The notes: generated by a model from the sequence alone, not told the origin. A stretch of DNA of 64,000 nucleotides from Io17-Chloro-G2 sp965226915 (GCA_965226915.1 CBDDEJ010000010.1:372001-436000); one strand, 5' to 3'; shown: positions 18,658 through 29,174, counted from the stretch's first letter. Made by a program: numbers and translations.

Positions 18658-18918
18658 TTAAGGCCGGCGAGTCGAACCTGGGGCGTCAAACGAGTCAGCT
18701 TGAACCGGGACCTGCGCTGCGCGCCTCTGGCGCAATCGCTCCATGACGGTCGAAATGACGAAATCAACGACCAACCACGTGGCCAGGAAAGCGCCGGTTT
18801 CCAAGAGAAAACTGTGGAATTTATAAAAAAGCTCGGCTACCAGCAGGGATGAACCAAAAGCCGGGGCCTGTTCTGATGCGAGCCGCCGCCAGGGTAGCGC
18901 TCTGATTAACGAGTACAT
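18658..18918 (-). CDS. Small membrane protein of unknown function
   Basis: An 86-residue protein with one, possibly two, hydrophobic helices (about residues 23-60, including LETGAFLATWLVVDFVIS) followed by an Arg-rich region and a polar tail. The start is supported by a perfect AAGGAG five bases before ATG 18918; a GTG directly before it is too close to that site. No family recognised. It is upstream of grdE on the same strand, with about 90 bases between. Confidence 0.55.
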   Translation of the reverse strand: MYSLIRALPWRRLASEQAPAFGSSLLVAELFYKFHSFLLETGAFLATWLVVDFVISTVMERLRQRRAAQVPVQADSFDAPGSTRRP

Positions 18919-19176
18919 CACAACTCCTTATGCTTCTATATTTTGGCCGGGTGTCTCCTGATTTTGACCGTGGCGCCCGCCGCATTTGGCGCTTGGGACA
19001 GCGCGGCGGCAGGGGTTATCCCGTGGATGACAGGGCATTCCGGCTGGTTTCAGCAACGCTGGAAGTCCAACTTTTATTTCTACGGTTGGATGGGGCGCAG
19101 TGAGAGATCGGCAATTGATTCGGCTTCTAAGATGATACGTGGCCGGTCCTGCGCCGGATCAAGCGGCAGATGATTG

Positions 19177-20253
19177 TCAGCCCTTAGACAGCCGGCCCAG
19201 GATCTCTTTACCCAGCAGGATATTGGGGGTTGGCGACGGATCAACCCCACGCAGGATGGCCAGGTAATAGCTGACGTAATCTCCTAGGATCATGGTGGTG
19301 AGTAGTTGACCCAGGGGCGGAATTCCTGGGGGCGGCTCGACCATATGCAGCGGGATGCCATGGCTGGTCAACATTTCCTCCGCGACGGTGTAATGGGCAG
19401 CCGCTGGGTCGTCTCTAAGATCGGGCCGGAGCATCACCGCGGCCAGAGATTCTTTGATCGTCGGTTGAGAGGCGTAGGCTTCCACTGAGTTATGCAAAAG
19501 TTCCGGGATTTCCTCGTGCCAAGCCCAGACTTTGCCATTTTCGTTTAGTTGGGTTTTCCACCGCCGGGCCAGCCCTGAGAATAGACCCCCGCCGTAGACC
19601 ATCACCAGCCTTTCGTGGAGGTCCAACGCCAGGTCTTTAGCCGGATTGCCGCCCGACGGCTGGTCTTCAGCCAGGCTGTCCGCCTGGTGATCCAAGGCTT
19701 CCAGGGAATCATCCACATCTGATTGGGAAATTGTCCACAAACCAATTTGGTTTAGCGCCGCTGCCAAAAGCATCAGGTTGTAGCCTACGGCGCTTCGGGG
19801 CTCGCCAGGGATATCCACTTTCAGCAGCGCAATTCCCATACGGGACGCTTCGCCAGTTAAAAATCCTCCTCCCGAGGCCACGATTATCCTGGCGCCCGCG
19901 GCTTTTGCCTGCTGGTACAGGGAAACGGTCTCCCGGGTATCACCGGAGTAGCTACAGACTATGATCAGGTTTTGGGAGTCAATGCGGAAAGGGAAGTCAA
20001 AGCCGCGGACAACCTGAACCGGAGGACCCTTCTGAGCCGCGACCAAGCCTGCGAGCAGGTCTCCGGCGATGGCGGAGCCGCCCATGCCGCACACGGTGAT
20101 GCTTTGGCTCGAAGCCCATTCAGCGGGGAACGATGAAGCCATCCCTTGCCGCCAGGCCATCTGGCACTGTTGGGGCAACGTTCGGATTCGGCCACCGAGC
20201 CCAGACGGGTCGGCCTCGGAGAATGACGCGGGTTGGTCTAAGTCAGCCGCCAT
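19177..20253 (-). CDS. Bifunctional phosphoglucose/phosphomannose isomerase
   Basis: A 358-residue SIS-fold isomerase of the archaeal/bacterial bifunctional PGI/PMI type, interconverting glucose-6-phosphate or mannose-6-phosphate with fructose-6-phosphate. Diagnostic pieces are ITVCGMGGSAIAGDLL (first sugar-phosphate loop, about 52-67), CSYSGDTRET (SIS phosphate loop) and EEIPELLHNSVEAY, which should carry the catalytic Glu and His. It fits metabolically with the PPi-phosphofructokinase in this window. ATG at 20253; the ribosome binding site is weak. Confidence 0.88.
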   Translation of the reverse strand: MAADLDQPASFSEADPSGLGGRIRTLPQQCQMAWRQGMASSFPAEWASSQSITVCGMGGSAIAGDLLAGLVAAQKGPPVQVVRGFDFPFRIDSQNLIIVCSYSGDTRETVSLYQQAKAAGARIIVASGGGFLTGEASRMGIALLKVDIPGEPRSAVGYNLMLLAAALNQIGLWTISQSDVDDSLEALDHQADSLAEDQPSGGNPAKDLALDLHERLVMVYGGGLFSGLARRWKTQLNENGKVWAWHEEIPELLHNSVEAYASQPTIKESLAAVMLRPDLRDDPAAAHYTVAEEMLTSHGIPLHMVEPPPGIPPLGQLLTTMILGDYVSYYLAILRGVDPSPTPNILLGKEILGRLSKG

Positions 20254-20826
20254 TGGTAAGTCCGCCGGATGCTGGATGGATTACCGATATGAATATTCTA
20301 TCCGGGATTCCCCGGATCAAACCGATTTCCCTGAACATGGGACTCTCGGAGATACATCGAACTATAAAGTGGTACCCAGAACGCGTCAACTGCCCTCTGG
20401 CTGACTCAAATTCCCCGCTTTCATAGGGCAACCACTGTACTGCCAACGTCACCCGGAAGTGAATCCTGTTGACTGGCTTGTGCGCCCACACCTCGGCGTC
20501 TTTCTGCCACTGCTGGTCGATGGACTCGACCTTCGACTCTTGCCCCGGCATGAATCGGAGGCTTTCTTTTTCAAGCCTTTGGCAAGCCAGGGAGACCCCC
20601 GCTGTGCCCAGGCGCATACGGGACGGGGGAATCTCTAACGACCCGCTCGCCCTCCGGTGCCCGCTGTGGTGCTTGTAACTGTACACCAACTGTCACCACC
20701 GTTCTCCGGATAGTCTCCCCGCACACTCCGAATTGTCCACATACCGCTGGTACATTCGTAGGATAGGCTCAATCCGCCCGGTAGTATTTGCCTGCCTCAT
20801 TGAAGGCAATTTCAAGGAAAACCGAG
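20254..20826. other. Intergenic stretch with a short dispersed repeat
   Basis: No convincing gene. Two blocks, about 20302-20333 and 20404-20445, recur with changes at 62773-62804 and 62886-62927. In reverse complement the second block can be read as LAVQWLPYESGEFE, and the 62.9-kb copy as LAVQWLPNESGGFE followed by a stop. It may be a remnant of an old gene or element. A 148-residue minus-strand frame spans the region but shows no recognisable domain. Confidence 0.45.
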
Positions 20827-22006
20827 ATGCAGGTAAAGATTTTTGCAGTTTCCCGATTCATCATCTTGGCCGCCTTACTTTTGCTTGTGTTGGTCGCTTG
20901 TGGAACTTCTCAAGCTTCGGAGCCGACTCCGCGTTCTGTTGGGCAATGGGCCAACCCTGAGCTAGGCCAACGTTTAGAGAAAATACGAGGCACCAGTACC
21001 CCAATTCCTACTCCATACATCGAAGCTACCGCCACAGCGGCAGTGCAATCTGCCCTGGACAACCAAAGGACGGGGACGCCTTTGTCTATGGCGGAAATTT
21101 CTTCTACCGGAGAGCCGCCACCATTGCCCCCGGCTGCTCCGGCCACAGCGAAAACGTCATCGCCTCCGGCGTCGGGGACTCTACTGGAAAACATCAATAC
21201 CGCCATGGCGGAGGTGACCTCCGTCTACACTGAGGCGAAGCTCGTGGTAAGGCCTAACAAGGAATCGGATGAGGAACTCGTCTCTATACACTTAGAGGGG
21301 GAAATCGAAACTGACCCAGACGGCGATGGCCAAATAGTGTTTACCGTGGCCATTAATAGGTCTGTATTTGCCGGGTCATTCAGCGGGGAATGACGAAGGG
21401 TGGATGGCGTCTTTTATTCCCTAGACCCTACGACCGGACAATGGGAAATGGATGAAGTGGTCGGGGACGGGCAATTCTTTGGCAGTTCCTGGGAATCTGA
21501 CCCCACCGTAGCAATAATCAATGGTAGTCTCAAACTCCAAAACATGTCGGTAGAGGCAGATGTTTTACTTGGACTTCCAGTATACCGGGTCACAGGCAAT
21601 CTTCCAGACAACCTAGAAACTCGGACGGAAACCCCGATTCTCTCCAAGCTGCCGTTTTCTTAGCGACGATTGTCGATGTAACAGTGGGTTCTTGAACCGT
21701 ATTACAGATACCATCATGCCACATAAGACTATAATACGTCTGTCTGGCGTAGCGCGAAACCCGGCCAATGGCTTTCCGGCCAGACCTCTAGCAGCGGAAA
21801 ACATGGTGTTATGGGTTGGCGTTGATGATCTGTTTGTCCGCCAGATCAGGTTGGATGGGGTGGTTGATGCAAGTGAGTACGAAGGCCTCGTTCCCCAAGG
21901 CTTAGTCGAGGTATTTCAGACTGGGCTGATCCGTCTTAGCAGATTCAACGAGCCAATAGAAATTAGTGCATCGGAGCTACCGCAGTCACCGACGCCATTA
22001 AGATAA
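20827..22006 (+). pseudogene. Lipoprotein (LppX/LprG-like), broken by a TGA and a 171-bp insertion
   Basis: Starts at ATG 20827 (AAGGAA upstream) with a signal peptide ending in the lipobox LVAC, so it would be lipid-anchored, followed by a Pro/Thr-rich linker and an LppX-like beta domain. Two lesions: an in-frame TGA at 21391-21393, and a 171-bp CTAG-flanked element at 21617-21787. Removing the element plus one CTAG joins NLPDN to LAAENMVLWVGVDD in frame, giving 334 codons before the stop, apart from the TGA. The TGA is most simply a nonsense mutation; nothing suggests selenocysteine here. Confidence 0.75.
21617..21787. mobile_element. 171-bp non-autonomous element (MITE-A), copy 1
   Basis: Exactly 171 bp between two CTAG tetranucleotides (21613-21616 and 21788-21791). 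Imperfect terminal repeats aaactcggacggaaac and aggtctggccggaaag. Other copies at 33473, 36366 and 41623 have the same length. It has no gene. Its ends resemble those of the IS1182-type element at 24607-26479 (aagtctggccgaaaag), its probable source of transposase. Confidence 0.9.
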
Positions 22007-22008
22007 GC

Positions 22009-22068
22009 CCCGAAGTAGGTGCCGAAGTAGGTGCCGAAGTAGGTGCCGAAGTAGGTGCCGAAGTAGGT
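22009..22068. repeat. Five tandem 12-bp units
   Basis: Five head-to-tail copies of gccgaagtaggt (the first begins with c). The array starts just after the end of the broken lipoprotein gene, in a non-coding stretch. Confidence 0.9.
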
Positions 22069-22159
22069 GCCGACCTAATAGGCCGGTTTTGGGCATGTGG
22101 GCCTCCCTGGGAGTCTTTGGGCATGACTCTAGGTAGGGGGTTACCGGGGTTGGGAAGAG

Positions 22160-22450
22160 TTACCCCAGTTGTATGAGTGTCAAAACCAAAATGAAACACA
22201 ACGTCGCGGTGGCTCCGCCAATTACCCCGCCGACAACACTCCCCCGAGGGAGATCGTAAATAACGCCGCATATCCCCCCAAGAACGCCGCCGAGGAGTCC
22301 CAGTACGCCACCGGGGGCCATTGACCATAAGGCATTTACGTGCCAAGGAAACCATGTGACCCAAAAAAGCAATATGCTGATCCCGCCGGCGACTGCCCCA
22401 AATCCGCCGCCTTTGATTGAAGCGCGGAAGATACTATCCTTCTCTCGCAT
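22160..22450 (-). CDS. Small glycine-rich membrane protein
   Basis: A 96-residue protein with two or three hydrophobic segments rich in Gly (AVAGGISILLFW, GGVLGLLGGVLGGICGVI, VVGGVIGGATATLCFILVLT) resembling glycine-zipper membrane proteins. ATG at 22450; there is no strong ribosome binding site. No family assignment. The 12-bp tandem repeat lies about 90 bases beyond its stop. It may be a real small gene, but support is only compositional. Confidence 0.4.
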   Translation of the reverse strand: MREKDSIFRASIKGGGFGAVAGGISILLFWVTWFPWHVNALWSMAPGGVLGLLGGVLGGICGVIYDLPRGSVVGGVIGGATATLCFILVLTLIQLG

Positions 22451-23515
22451 GGGAGGCCTTGTCCTTACCTCCCAGCGGCCATGTGCTTTTCCTGTGGGCC
22501 GTGCTTCCCGTATAAGCGTCCTTAATCGCCAGGGCATCGGCTCGGAAAGGTTGAGCACTCACCCCTGTCTCGTCCAATAACACGCGCTCCAAAACGGAAG
22601 TCCTGTGCGGTGTTACTACTGAGGATGTATTCGGGGTGCCGAAAGGACTTGGTGTTGAAACAGCAGCCCTTTGCTCATTGCTCCAGATTGTCACGCAGCG
22701 ATCTTATTCCAGCCAAGTAGGTTTCTTTCTTGGAGCCGGCCCTGACTAATCATGAAGCGCATCTGACACGCCTTCTCCCATATTTCCCGCTTCGTAAAAC
22801 GTCCGCCTAGTTTCACGATTTGGCTTAAATAATTTCACCACTTTTGGCTTAGTCCCTGGCAAGGACGCGGGGACGGAATTTTTAATTAGGCGAGACGATT
22901 ATTTCCCTGGCCGCCTCACTGGGACCAACGAACTGGTACCCGGCGCCGTGGATGTTTACGATCCAGCGGGGTCCCTCTTCCCATACCAAAAGCTCCTTAG
23001 CTGATGGCTGTCTCCAGACAAGACCGATGATAGCAGACCCCATCAGCACAGTGAATCCGGGTTGGTTTCATTTAGAGTTCTGAGGTGTGAGATTTCTGGG
23101 ATTACCCTTGAGATCAACGATCAAAACCCTCACCAGACCACGGCAGAATGGCGGTCGCCGTCGAATCGCTCCTCGGGATCCCACGGGATATAGAGAAATC
23201 GGTTGTCTACAAAAGTTTTCAGCGCGCGTGAGACAAACGGACAACTATCGGCGTTTGCAAGTAGTGAACAGACGACCCTGGTCTGTTCCCAGCACAAAAC
23301 ACTTGCGTCCTGACACCCCAGAGAGGCAGTGGGGGGCATTTCCCAGCCTAGGTCTTACCTGATGCCCAACGGGCATTCGAGAGTGAACTTTAATGGGGCA
23401 ATTGCGTAACGCTCGTCACCATGAGCGGGTTGGGTACGTGGGTCTTTGTTTTCAATTCCGGATACGTCCACGAGAACGCTATCTCAGCCTACCCCGAAAC
23501 TCCGGCAATCTCGAC
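22451..23515. other. Gene-poor kilobase with a possible regulator remnant
   Basis: Apart from a short winged-helix-like frame at 22882-23043, I see no supported gene in this stretch. Several short minus-strand frames exist without recognisable domains. It probably represents decayed coding DNA. Confidence 0.4.
22882..23043 (-). pseudogene. Possible remnant of a winged-helix transcriptional regulator
   Basis: A 53-residue frame ending KELLVWEEGPRWI then VNIHGAGYQFVG. The last part matches the wing and final strand of OmpR/PhoB-type DNA-binding domains, which typically end RGVGYRFVG. The rest of the domain is missing upstream. There is no ribosome binding site. The match is short, so this is tentative. 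Confidence 0.35.
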
Positions 23516-24457
23516 TCAGTTTCCGGCGCTGGACCGGGAAGATGCCCCTGGAGGTGTGGCGCTGGGGATGATGGCGGGGATTCCCAGCTCATCCACCAGG
23601 CATACGAACTGGGCCACCTCCCGTTCAACCACCTCGTCCAATAGCCCGATTTGGGCGTCGATCCTAGCGGAAAGGGCTTGGAACACCTCCCCGGCCTGTT
23701 TGGGAGGCGCAAAGTCGGCGCTGGCCACGACGGCGACCAACTCGGCCAATTTGCGGTTTAGCTTCACCGGCAGATTAAGGCGGTCCCGCGCGCCTTTGTG
23801 GTCCACCTGCACCAGCTCGTTCTCGATGGCGGTAAGTTTTTCTTTTAGGGGCGCCGCCGCTTCCGCCACCGTCTCAGCCGAAGGGTGGGACTGGGCCCGC
23901 TGCTCCCACTCTTCCACCTGCCGCCGGATGTTGCGGAGTTTGTTGATGGAGTCGTGGGTTTCGGACAGCTTGTCCCGGATGCCGATGTGGAGGTTGAATT
24001 GTGAGTCGAAGTCGGCCTGGCTGGCGGCCACGCGAGGATCTTTGACGATCTGGAAATCCTGGGATTGGTCCATTCCGTCGACGGATAGGCTGATCCGGTA
24101 GTTCCCCGGAGGCGCCACCGGGCCCCTGGTCATGTCTTCCGTAGTCTTGTCGCCGGGCGCCTTTCGGGCGTCAGGGTAGCGCATGTCCCACACGAACCGG
24201 TTCATACCGGACTCGGCGAGCAGCCGCGGCTTCCGGTCTCCGTCGCCTGATTGGTTCTCGGGAACGAAGCTGGTGAAAGTGTCGATCACGTTGTCCCGGC
24301 TATCCAAGACCTTTAGGCTGACCTCGTCTTCCGGTTTTTCATTCAGGTAATAGGTGACAATCACCCCTCGCGGAGGATTTTCCCCCGCGTCCAGGAAGCG
24401 GCGCGTCGTTACACCTCCGGGTCCAGCTTCTTCGGTGTATGCGACGTCGGCGCCTAG

Positions 24458-24602
24458 TATTACAACGACGGTTCGCAATAAAGGGACCTTGAGCACCTCT
24501 TCATGGCTACCTGCTCACGCGCTTGCCAGCCTTGTGGCCTTTCCTCCCGCGGAGCGATTTCCGCCCAAAAACTGACCAAATTGAGGAAGCGTCGTTGTAA
24601 TA
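24458..24602. mobile_element. 145-bp non-autonomous element with IS701-type ends
   Basis: 145 bp between CTAG at 24454-24457 and CTAG at 24603-24606. Terminal inverted repeats are tattacaacgacg on both sides, like the ends of the IS701 copies at 34909 and 36541. The interior is unlike that of the other small IS701-type elements. It has no gene. Confidence 0.8.
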
Positions 24603-26399
24603 CTAGAAGCCCGGCTGAAAAGCCCTGCTGTGACGAGATGAGGTGGAGGATAACCAGTGGACTGGGCCAAGTCTGAGACTAAGGGCGACCCATCTGGCCG
24701 CGGCCAATATGAATTGGGCAGTAACGATGGGCGACCCGGCGGCGAGCCGGTCCGGTCTATTCTCTGGTTTATTGGGGGAGGAGCCTGAAGCCTGGGACAT
24801 CATCCCCATCCTGGTAGCCACCAGGGTCAGGTTGGCCACCGTGGCTGCCAGGAGTAGCTGAAAGAGGGTCTTGGCCCGACCAAAGTAGCGAGATTGGCGG
24901 ACCCCCAGTTGCACCAGCCGAGCCAGGCGATGCTCGACCACCTGCCGCCGGCTGCGGTATTCGGCGAAGCTCTCACTTTTCTGGAAGGCCCGGGCTTGTT
25001 GCAGGAGCGCCTCTTGGGGATGGAGAGTCACCGTACGGCCTTTGCCCTCTCCAGCTGCCACGCACTGGGACCGCAGGGGGCATACGCCACAGACCGCCGG
25101 GTCGAATTGAAAACTCTGGACCGGATAGGTCTGACCCAACCGGTTGGTCCGGGTGCCGAAGGTCCGCAAGGTGTGGGTAACATTACCGGCTGGGCAGGTG
25201 ACGGTGCCGGCCGCCAGGTCGATCTGGAAGTCCTCTTTGGGGAAGTGGTCTTTTCTGGGACGACCCGGCACCTTGGCTATTAGCGTCCGACCGGCATCGG
25301 CAAAGGCCTGCCGCGTCCCGCCATCCCCATAGGCCGCATCCCCAATGGTCTCCTCCACAGCTATGCCCGTGTTCTCTTCACTCTGCTCCACCAGTTCCAG
25401 GACTCCGGTGTTGTCACCGGCATTGCCGGGCAGGATATCTACCGCGGTCACCAGTTGGGAATCGGTATCCACCACCACGGCAGCCTTATGTCCGTCGAAG
25501 CGTTTGCTGCTGCTTTTGCGCCCATGGCGCATCTCCGGGTCGTGCGCCGAAGGGACCCCGTCCCGGCTTACGCCATCCTTCAGGGCCGGACCATCCTCCT
25601 GCCGTTCCACATCTTGCAAGAGGAGTTGCCCCAAGAGTTCCGCTGCTTCTCCAATAGCCTGGCGCTCAGGACTATCTGCGGGAAATCTACCTTGGGCCTG
25701 ACGGGCCAGTTCCAATACCAGGTCAGCATCGGCTACTATCTTCTGCAGTAAGGCTTGCCGCTCTTTCTTGTTGTCCCAGTCAATCCCCGCCTCTCCCTTC
25801 ACACTGGAGCCAAAGTAAAGCTCCAGGCCGTGTCTCAAGGCCCACTCCTCGGCCCGGGTCCCGTCCAGTTGGGCCAGTGCCCGGACCACCTGGACGATGC
25901 CGTCGGCCAGCAGGTTGTAGGTGTCCTTGACCGCTCCCCGGCCCAGAATGTAGGTGGTGTCCACCGCCACCTTCATCCGCCGTCCTTTCAGGCAGCCGGT
26001 CTGCCGGGCGAATTGGAGGCTGCGCTGAAAGACGGCCCGCACCCGGTCGTGGAGGATCAGCTGGGCTCGAAACAGTTGCAGGGTGCTCTTGGCAAAGGGA
26101 CGGTCCTCCACCTCAATCCCCAACGCCACCTTCCACCGGATATCGAAGTCCGCCCTCTGCTTGGCTTCCAGGTCCCTCACTTTGTCGTAGGCTTGCAACA
26201 ACAGCGCGGTGGCCACCAGACTGGGCGCCACGCTATCCCGGCCATTGTCCGGGCAATACAGTTCGGCGAAGTCTTCGTCTCGAAATAGCTGACCCCGCAG
26301 GGAGGCCAGGAAGCCGTAGAAGGAGCCGCGGCCCACATAGTCCAGGTAGAGATGGTCCGCTTCCAGGAACCCCAGCTGTTTAGAGCGTTTTCCCAGCAT
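24603..26399 (-). CDS. IS1182-family transposase
   Basis: A 598-residue DDE transposase. Visible parts: N-terminal domain (SLVATALLLQAYDKVRDLEA), the first Asp in VAVDTTYILGRG, a central region SKRFDGHKAAVVVD followed by IGDAAYGDGGTRQAF (second Asp), the zinc-like segment CGVCPLRSQC, and the C-terminal RRQVVEHRLARLVQLG with the catalytic Glu. All of the family core is intact. ATG 26399 follows GGGAGGCAGGGG. The reading frame has no stop inside the element: the TAG is supplied by the flanking CTAG target (24603-24605). Confidence 0.9.
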   Translation of the reverse strand: MLGKRSKQLGFLEADHLYLDYVGRGSFYGFLASLRGQLFRDEDFAELYCPDNGRDSVAPSLVATALLLQAYDKVRDLEAKQRADFDIRWKVALGIEVEDRPFAKSTLQLFRAQLILHDRVRAVFQRSLQFARQTGCLKGRRMKVAVDTTYILGRGAVKDTYNLLADGIVQVVRALAQLDGTRAEEWALRHGLELYFGSSVKGEAGIDWDNKKERQALLQKIVADADLVLELARQAQGRFPADSPERQAIGEAAELLGQLLLQDVERQEDGPALKDGVSRDGVPSAHDPEMRHGRKSSSKRFDGHKAAVVVDTDSQLVTAVDILPGNAGDNTGVLELVEQSEENTGIAVEETIGDAAYGDGGTRQAFADAGRTLIAKVPGRPRKDHFPKEDFQIDLAAGTVTCPAGNVTHTLRTFGTRTNRLGQTYPVQSFQFDPAVCGVCPLRSQCVAAGEGKGRTVTLHPQEALLQQARAFQKSESFAEYRSRRQVVEHRLARLVQLGVRQSRYFGRAKTLFQLLLAATVANLTLVATRMGMMSQASGSSPNKPENRPDRLAAGSPIVTAQFILAAARWVALSLRLGPVHWLSSTSSRHSRAFQPGF

Positions 26400-26479
26400 C
26401 CCCTGCCTCCCACACCCATTAAATTATCCTGACAATTATATCGGAACAGTCGAGGTCAGTGCACTTTTCGGCCAGACTT
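24607..26479 (-). mobile_element. IS1182-family insertion sequence
   Basis: A 1873-bp element between CTAG at 24603-24606 and CTAG at 26480-26483. Imperfect inverted ends are aagcccggctgaaaag (left) and aagtctggccgaaaag (right, reverse complement). Both CTAGs are shared with neighbouring small elements, so three elements lie head to tail with only CTAG between them, all inside the VPS10/BNR gene. Confidence 0.88.
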
Positions 26480-26483
26480 CTAG

Positions 26484-26628
26484 TACTACAACGACGCGTT
26501 ATGAGAAAACACGCTCAGGTCTTCTTCTTCAGCTACGGACCGTTCATCATGGGAGACTCGCACTCGTTCGTTGCCAGCTTCAAAATCCGCCCACGAGTTA
26601 CCTTGTAGGATAACGCGTCGTTGTAGTA
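26484..26628. mobile_element. 145-bp non-autonomous element (MITE-B), copy 1
   Basis: Bounded by CTAG at 26480-26483 and 26629-26632, with perfect terminal repeats tactacaacgacgcgtta. The interior matches 33648-33784 in reverse orientation, except for a short replaced stretch that makes that copy 8 bp shorter. The ends match IS701 copy B (36541-37992), its likely mobiliser. Confidence 0.9.
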
Positions 26629-29174
26629 CTAGGGACAGGCGATAGTGCTTGCCGGCTGAAGGTTTGCGCGGCGCGCCCGGCGACCGGAGCCGGACCGCGG
26701 GCCGTGGTTCCAGCAATCGGACCGGAGGGTTGGCGAGCCCGTTGGTGATCTGATGCAGCGGGGTCAAATCATCCAGGATCCAGAAACCCCTGCCATGGGT
26801 GGCGGCGACCAGATCGTTGTCTTTGACCGCGAGATCGTACACAGGCACGACGGGCAGATTGCCTTGCAACGGCCACCAGGAACCACCGTCGTCGAAAGAT
26901 ACGTATGCTCCGGTCTCGGTTCCAGCGTATAACAGGCCCCGCCGGCTGGGGTCTTCGCGGATTACCCGAGTATATTCCCCGGCCGGCATCCCCTGGGAGA
27001 TATCGGTCCAACTCTCGCCATAATCGGAGGTTTTGAAGAACATGGGGCTAGTGTCATCGAGTTTGTATCTGGTGGCGGCCAGGTAGGCAGTGGCGGGATC
27101 GTGGGGAGAGACCTCGATCATACTGACCAAGGTCCACTCCGGCATGGCGGCTGGTGTGACGTCGCTCCAAGTCTTCCCGGCGTCCCTGGAAATGTGCACC
27201 AGCCCATCGTCGCTGCCCGCCCAGAAAACCCCGGCTTCATGGGGGGATTCCACGAAGGCGAAGATAGTGCCATAGGTTTCGGAGCCCGATGTGTCTTTGG
27301 TCACCGGCCCCCCTGAAGTTTCCATCTTCGATGTGTCGGCGCGGGTCAGATCGGGGCTGATCGGTTCCCAGGAGCTTCCCTGGTCCGTGGAACGGAACAC
27401 CAGATTTCCGGCCACATATAGAACGTCCGGGTCGTGGGGAGAAAACTGGACCGGGAAGGTCCACTGAAACCTGTATTTCATTTCATTTGCGCCCCGGCCT
27501 GTCCCAAGCTCTGGCCACACCGTAATGATTCTGATCTGGCCGGTGGCGTGATCGTATCGCAACAGGTTGCCACCGCCGCCTGGCGAGCTTCCCACTGCGC
27601 CAGAGATAACGATGTTGGGATCTTCAGGGTGGACGGCGATGTGGCCGCTCTCCGAGTTGCCGACGGTGTAGCAGTCCCCCCAAGGTATGGCCCCCTTGTG
27701 AGTGCGGGATGGAACGCAAATGGCTGAGTTATCCTGCTGGGTGCCGTACACCCGGTAGGGGAATTGATTGTCGATAGCCACGTCGTAAAACTGGGCCGTG
27801 AGTTGGTTGTAGATCGTGGACCAAGTCTCGCCGCCGTTGAAACTAACGCAGGCGCCGCCATCGTTGCCTTCGATCATCCGCCGAGGATTTTTGGGGTCGA
27901 TCCAAAGGTCGTGGTTGTCGCCATGGGGCGTGCTAACCTGCTGGAAGTTCTTTCCGCCATCAATGGACTTCCAGGCTTGGTAGTTGAGGACCCACAAGGT
28001 GTCGCCGTCCTGGGGATCGGCGAAGATGTGCTGGTAGTACCATGGCCGCCCCTGGATGTCTTGGTTGTCGCTAACATTCTCCCAGGTGGCCCCTGCGTCG
28101 TCGGAACGAAACAAGGCAGCCTCCTCCGCCTCGACGGTGGCCCACACCCGGCCCTGCTTGGCCGGCGACACCGCTACCCCGATTCGCCCCTTCACGCCTT
28201 TCGGCAATCCCGGATTCCCGGTGAGTTCCTGCCACGAGTCCCCGCCATCGGTGGATTTGTAGATGCCACTGCCGGGGCCTCCGCTGACCAAACTCCAAGG
28301 GGTTCGCTGAGCCTCCCAGATCGCCGCGTAGAGGATTCTGGGATTGGCCGGGTCTAGAGATAGGTCGGCGGCGCCGGCGGTCTCGCTAACGAACAGCACC
28401 CTTTCCCACGACTTCCCGCCGTCGGTCGACCGAAACACGCCGCGCTGGTCGTTGGGGCCAAAGGCATGGCCCAAGGCGACGACATACACCACGTCCGGGT
28501 CGCTGGGATGCACCCGGATGCGGGATATATGCCGGGTGTCATCCAATCCCAGATGCCGCCAGGTCTTGCCGGCGTCGGTGGACTTGTAAACACCGTCGCC
28601 GTAGGAGACATCCACGCGGATGCACGCCTCGCCCATACCCGCGTAAACCACGTTGTGGTCGGCCTCGGCCACGGCGAGGGCTCCAACGGCCGAAGTGTGG
28701 AAGAACCCGTCGCTGACGTTTTCCCAATAGACACCGCCGTCGGTGGTCTTCCAGACACCTCCCGCGCAGGCGCCGAAGTAGAAAACGGCTGGGTCCTCCG
28801 GGTCTCCGGCCACCGCGACTACCCGGCCGCCCCGCGGCGGACCGATGTTGCGCCACCGCATGGCGGTCATGGGGTCGATTCCGGGGGTGCCGTTACTTTG
28901 GGGTCGGTCAGCGATATCCTGTGCCATGCCGGCGACTCCAAATTAGCGTTCTAATCCTGGGGTTGCGGGCCACTTCAGTATGCGGGTGATCAGACCAGCT
29001 GAGTGTAGCCAGACACGGCGCTGAAATCAATCCTGAACATGGGAACATCAGGAGCAGGTCCAGCCAAGAGCTGATCCGCCGCCACCACGCTGGCAGTACA
29101 AAATGCGGCAACTAGAGGACCGGCGCCAGTCGCGGTATACTTCCCGTGCGAAGCACTTATATTGGAGAATCGAC

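Larger units (their letters stand above)
23516..28927 (-). pseudogene. VPS10/BNR-repeat (sortilin-like) protein, split by a nest of mobile elements
   Basis: A beta-propeller protein with many Asp-box (BNR) turns such as STDGGKSW, SDDAGATW and SRDAGKTW, followed by a C-terminal domain (RRFLDAGENPPRGVIVTYYL) and a coiled-coil end. Relatives are annotated as VPS10-domain, sortilin-like or glycosyl-hydrolase-like proteins. The N-terminal 765 codons run from ATG 28927 to 26633 and the C-terminal part from 24453 to 23516. Between them lie three CTAG-bounded elements. Deleting 24458-26632 joins KHYRLSL to GADVAYTEE in frame and yields about 1078 residues. No signal peptide is apparent. Confidence 0.88.

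Noticed and set aside
20243..20689. 148-residue minus-strand frame upstream of the PGI/PMI gene
   Set aside because: No recognisable domain, no clear ribosome binding site, and it covers a diverged dispersed repeat that carries a stop in its second copy.
21391..21393. In-frame TGA in the lipoprotein considered as selenocysteine
   Set aside because: No Sec-containing relatives of this fold are known to me, no clear SECIS hairpin, and the gene has a second lesion, so nonsense mutation is simpler.
22009..22068. 12-bp tandem repeat considered as an iteron origin
   Set aside because: No replication initiator gene, DnaA boxes or AT-rich region nearby; it looks like a simple slippage array.
26484..26628. 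C-terminal 35 residues of the VPS10 frame (ADFEAGNERVRVSHDERS region) as a real domain
   Set aside because: Encoded entirely by the MITE-B insertion; the same sequence lies in noncoding DNA at 33648-33784.
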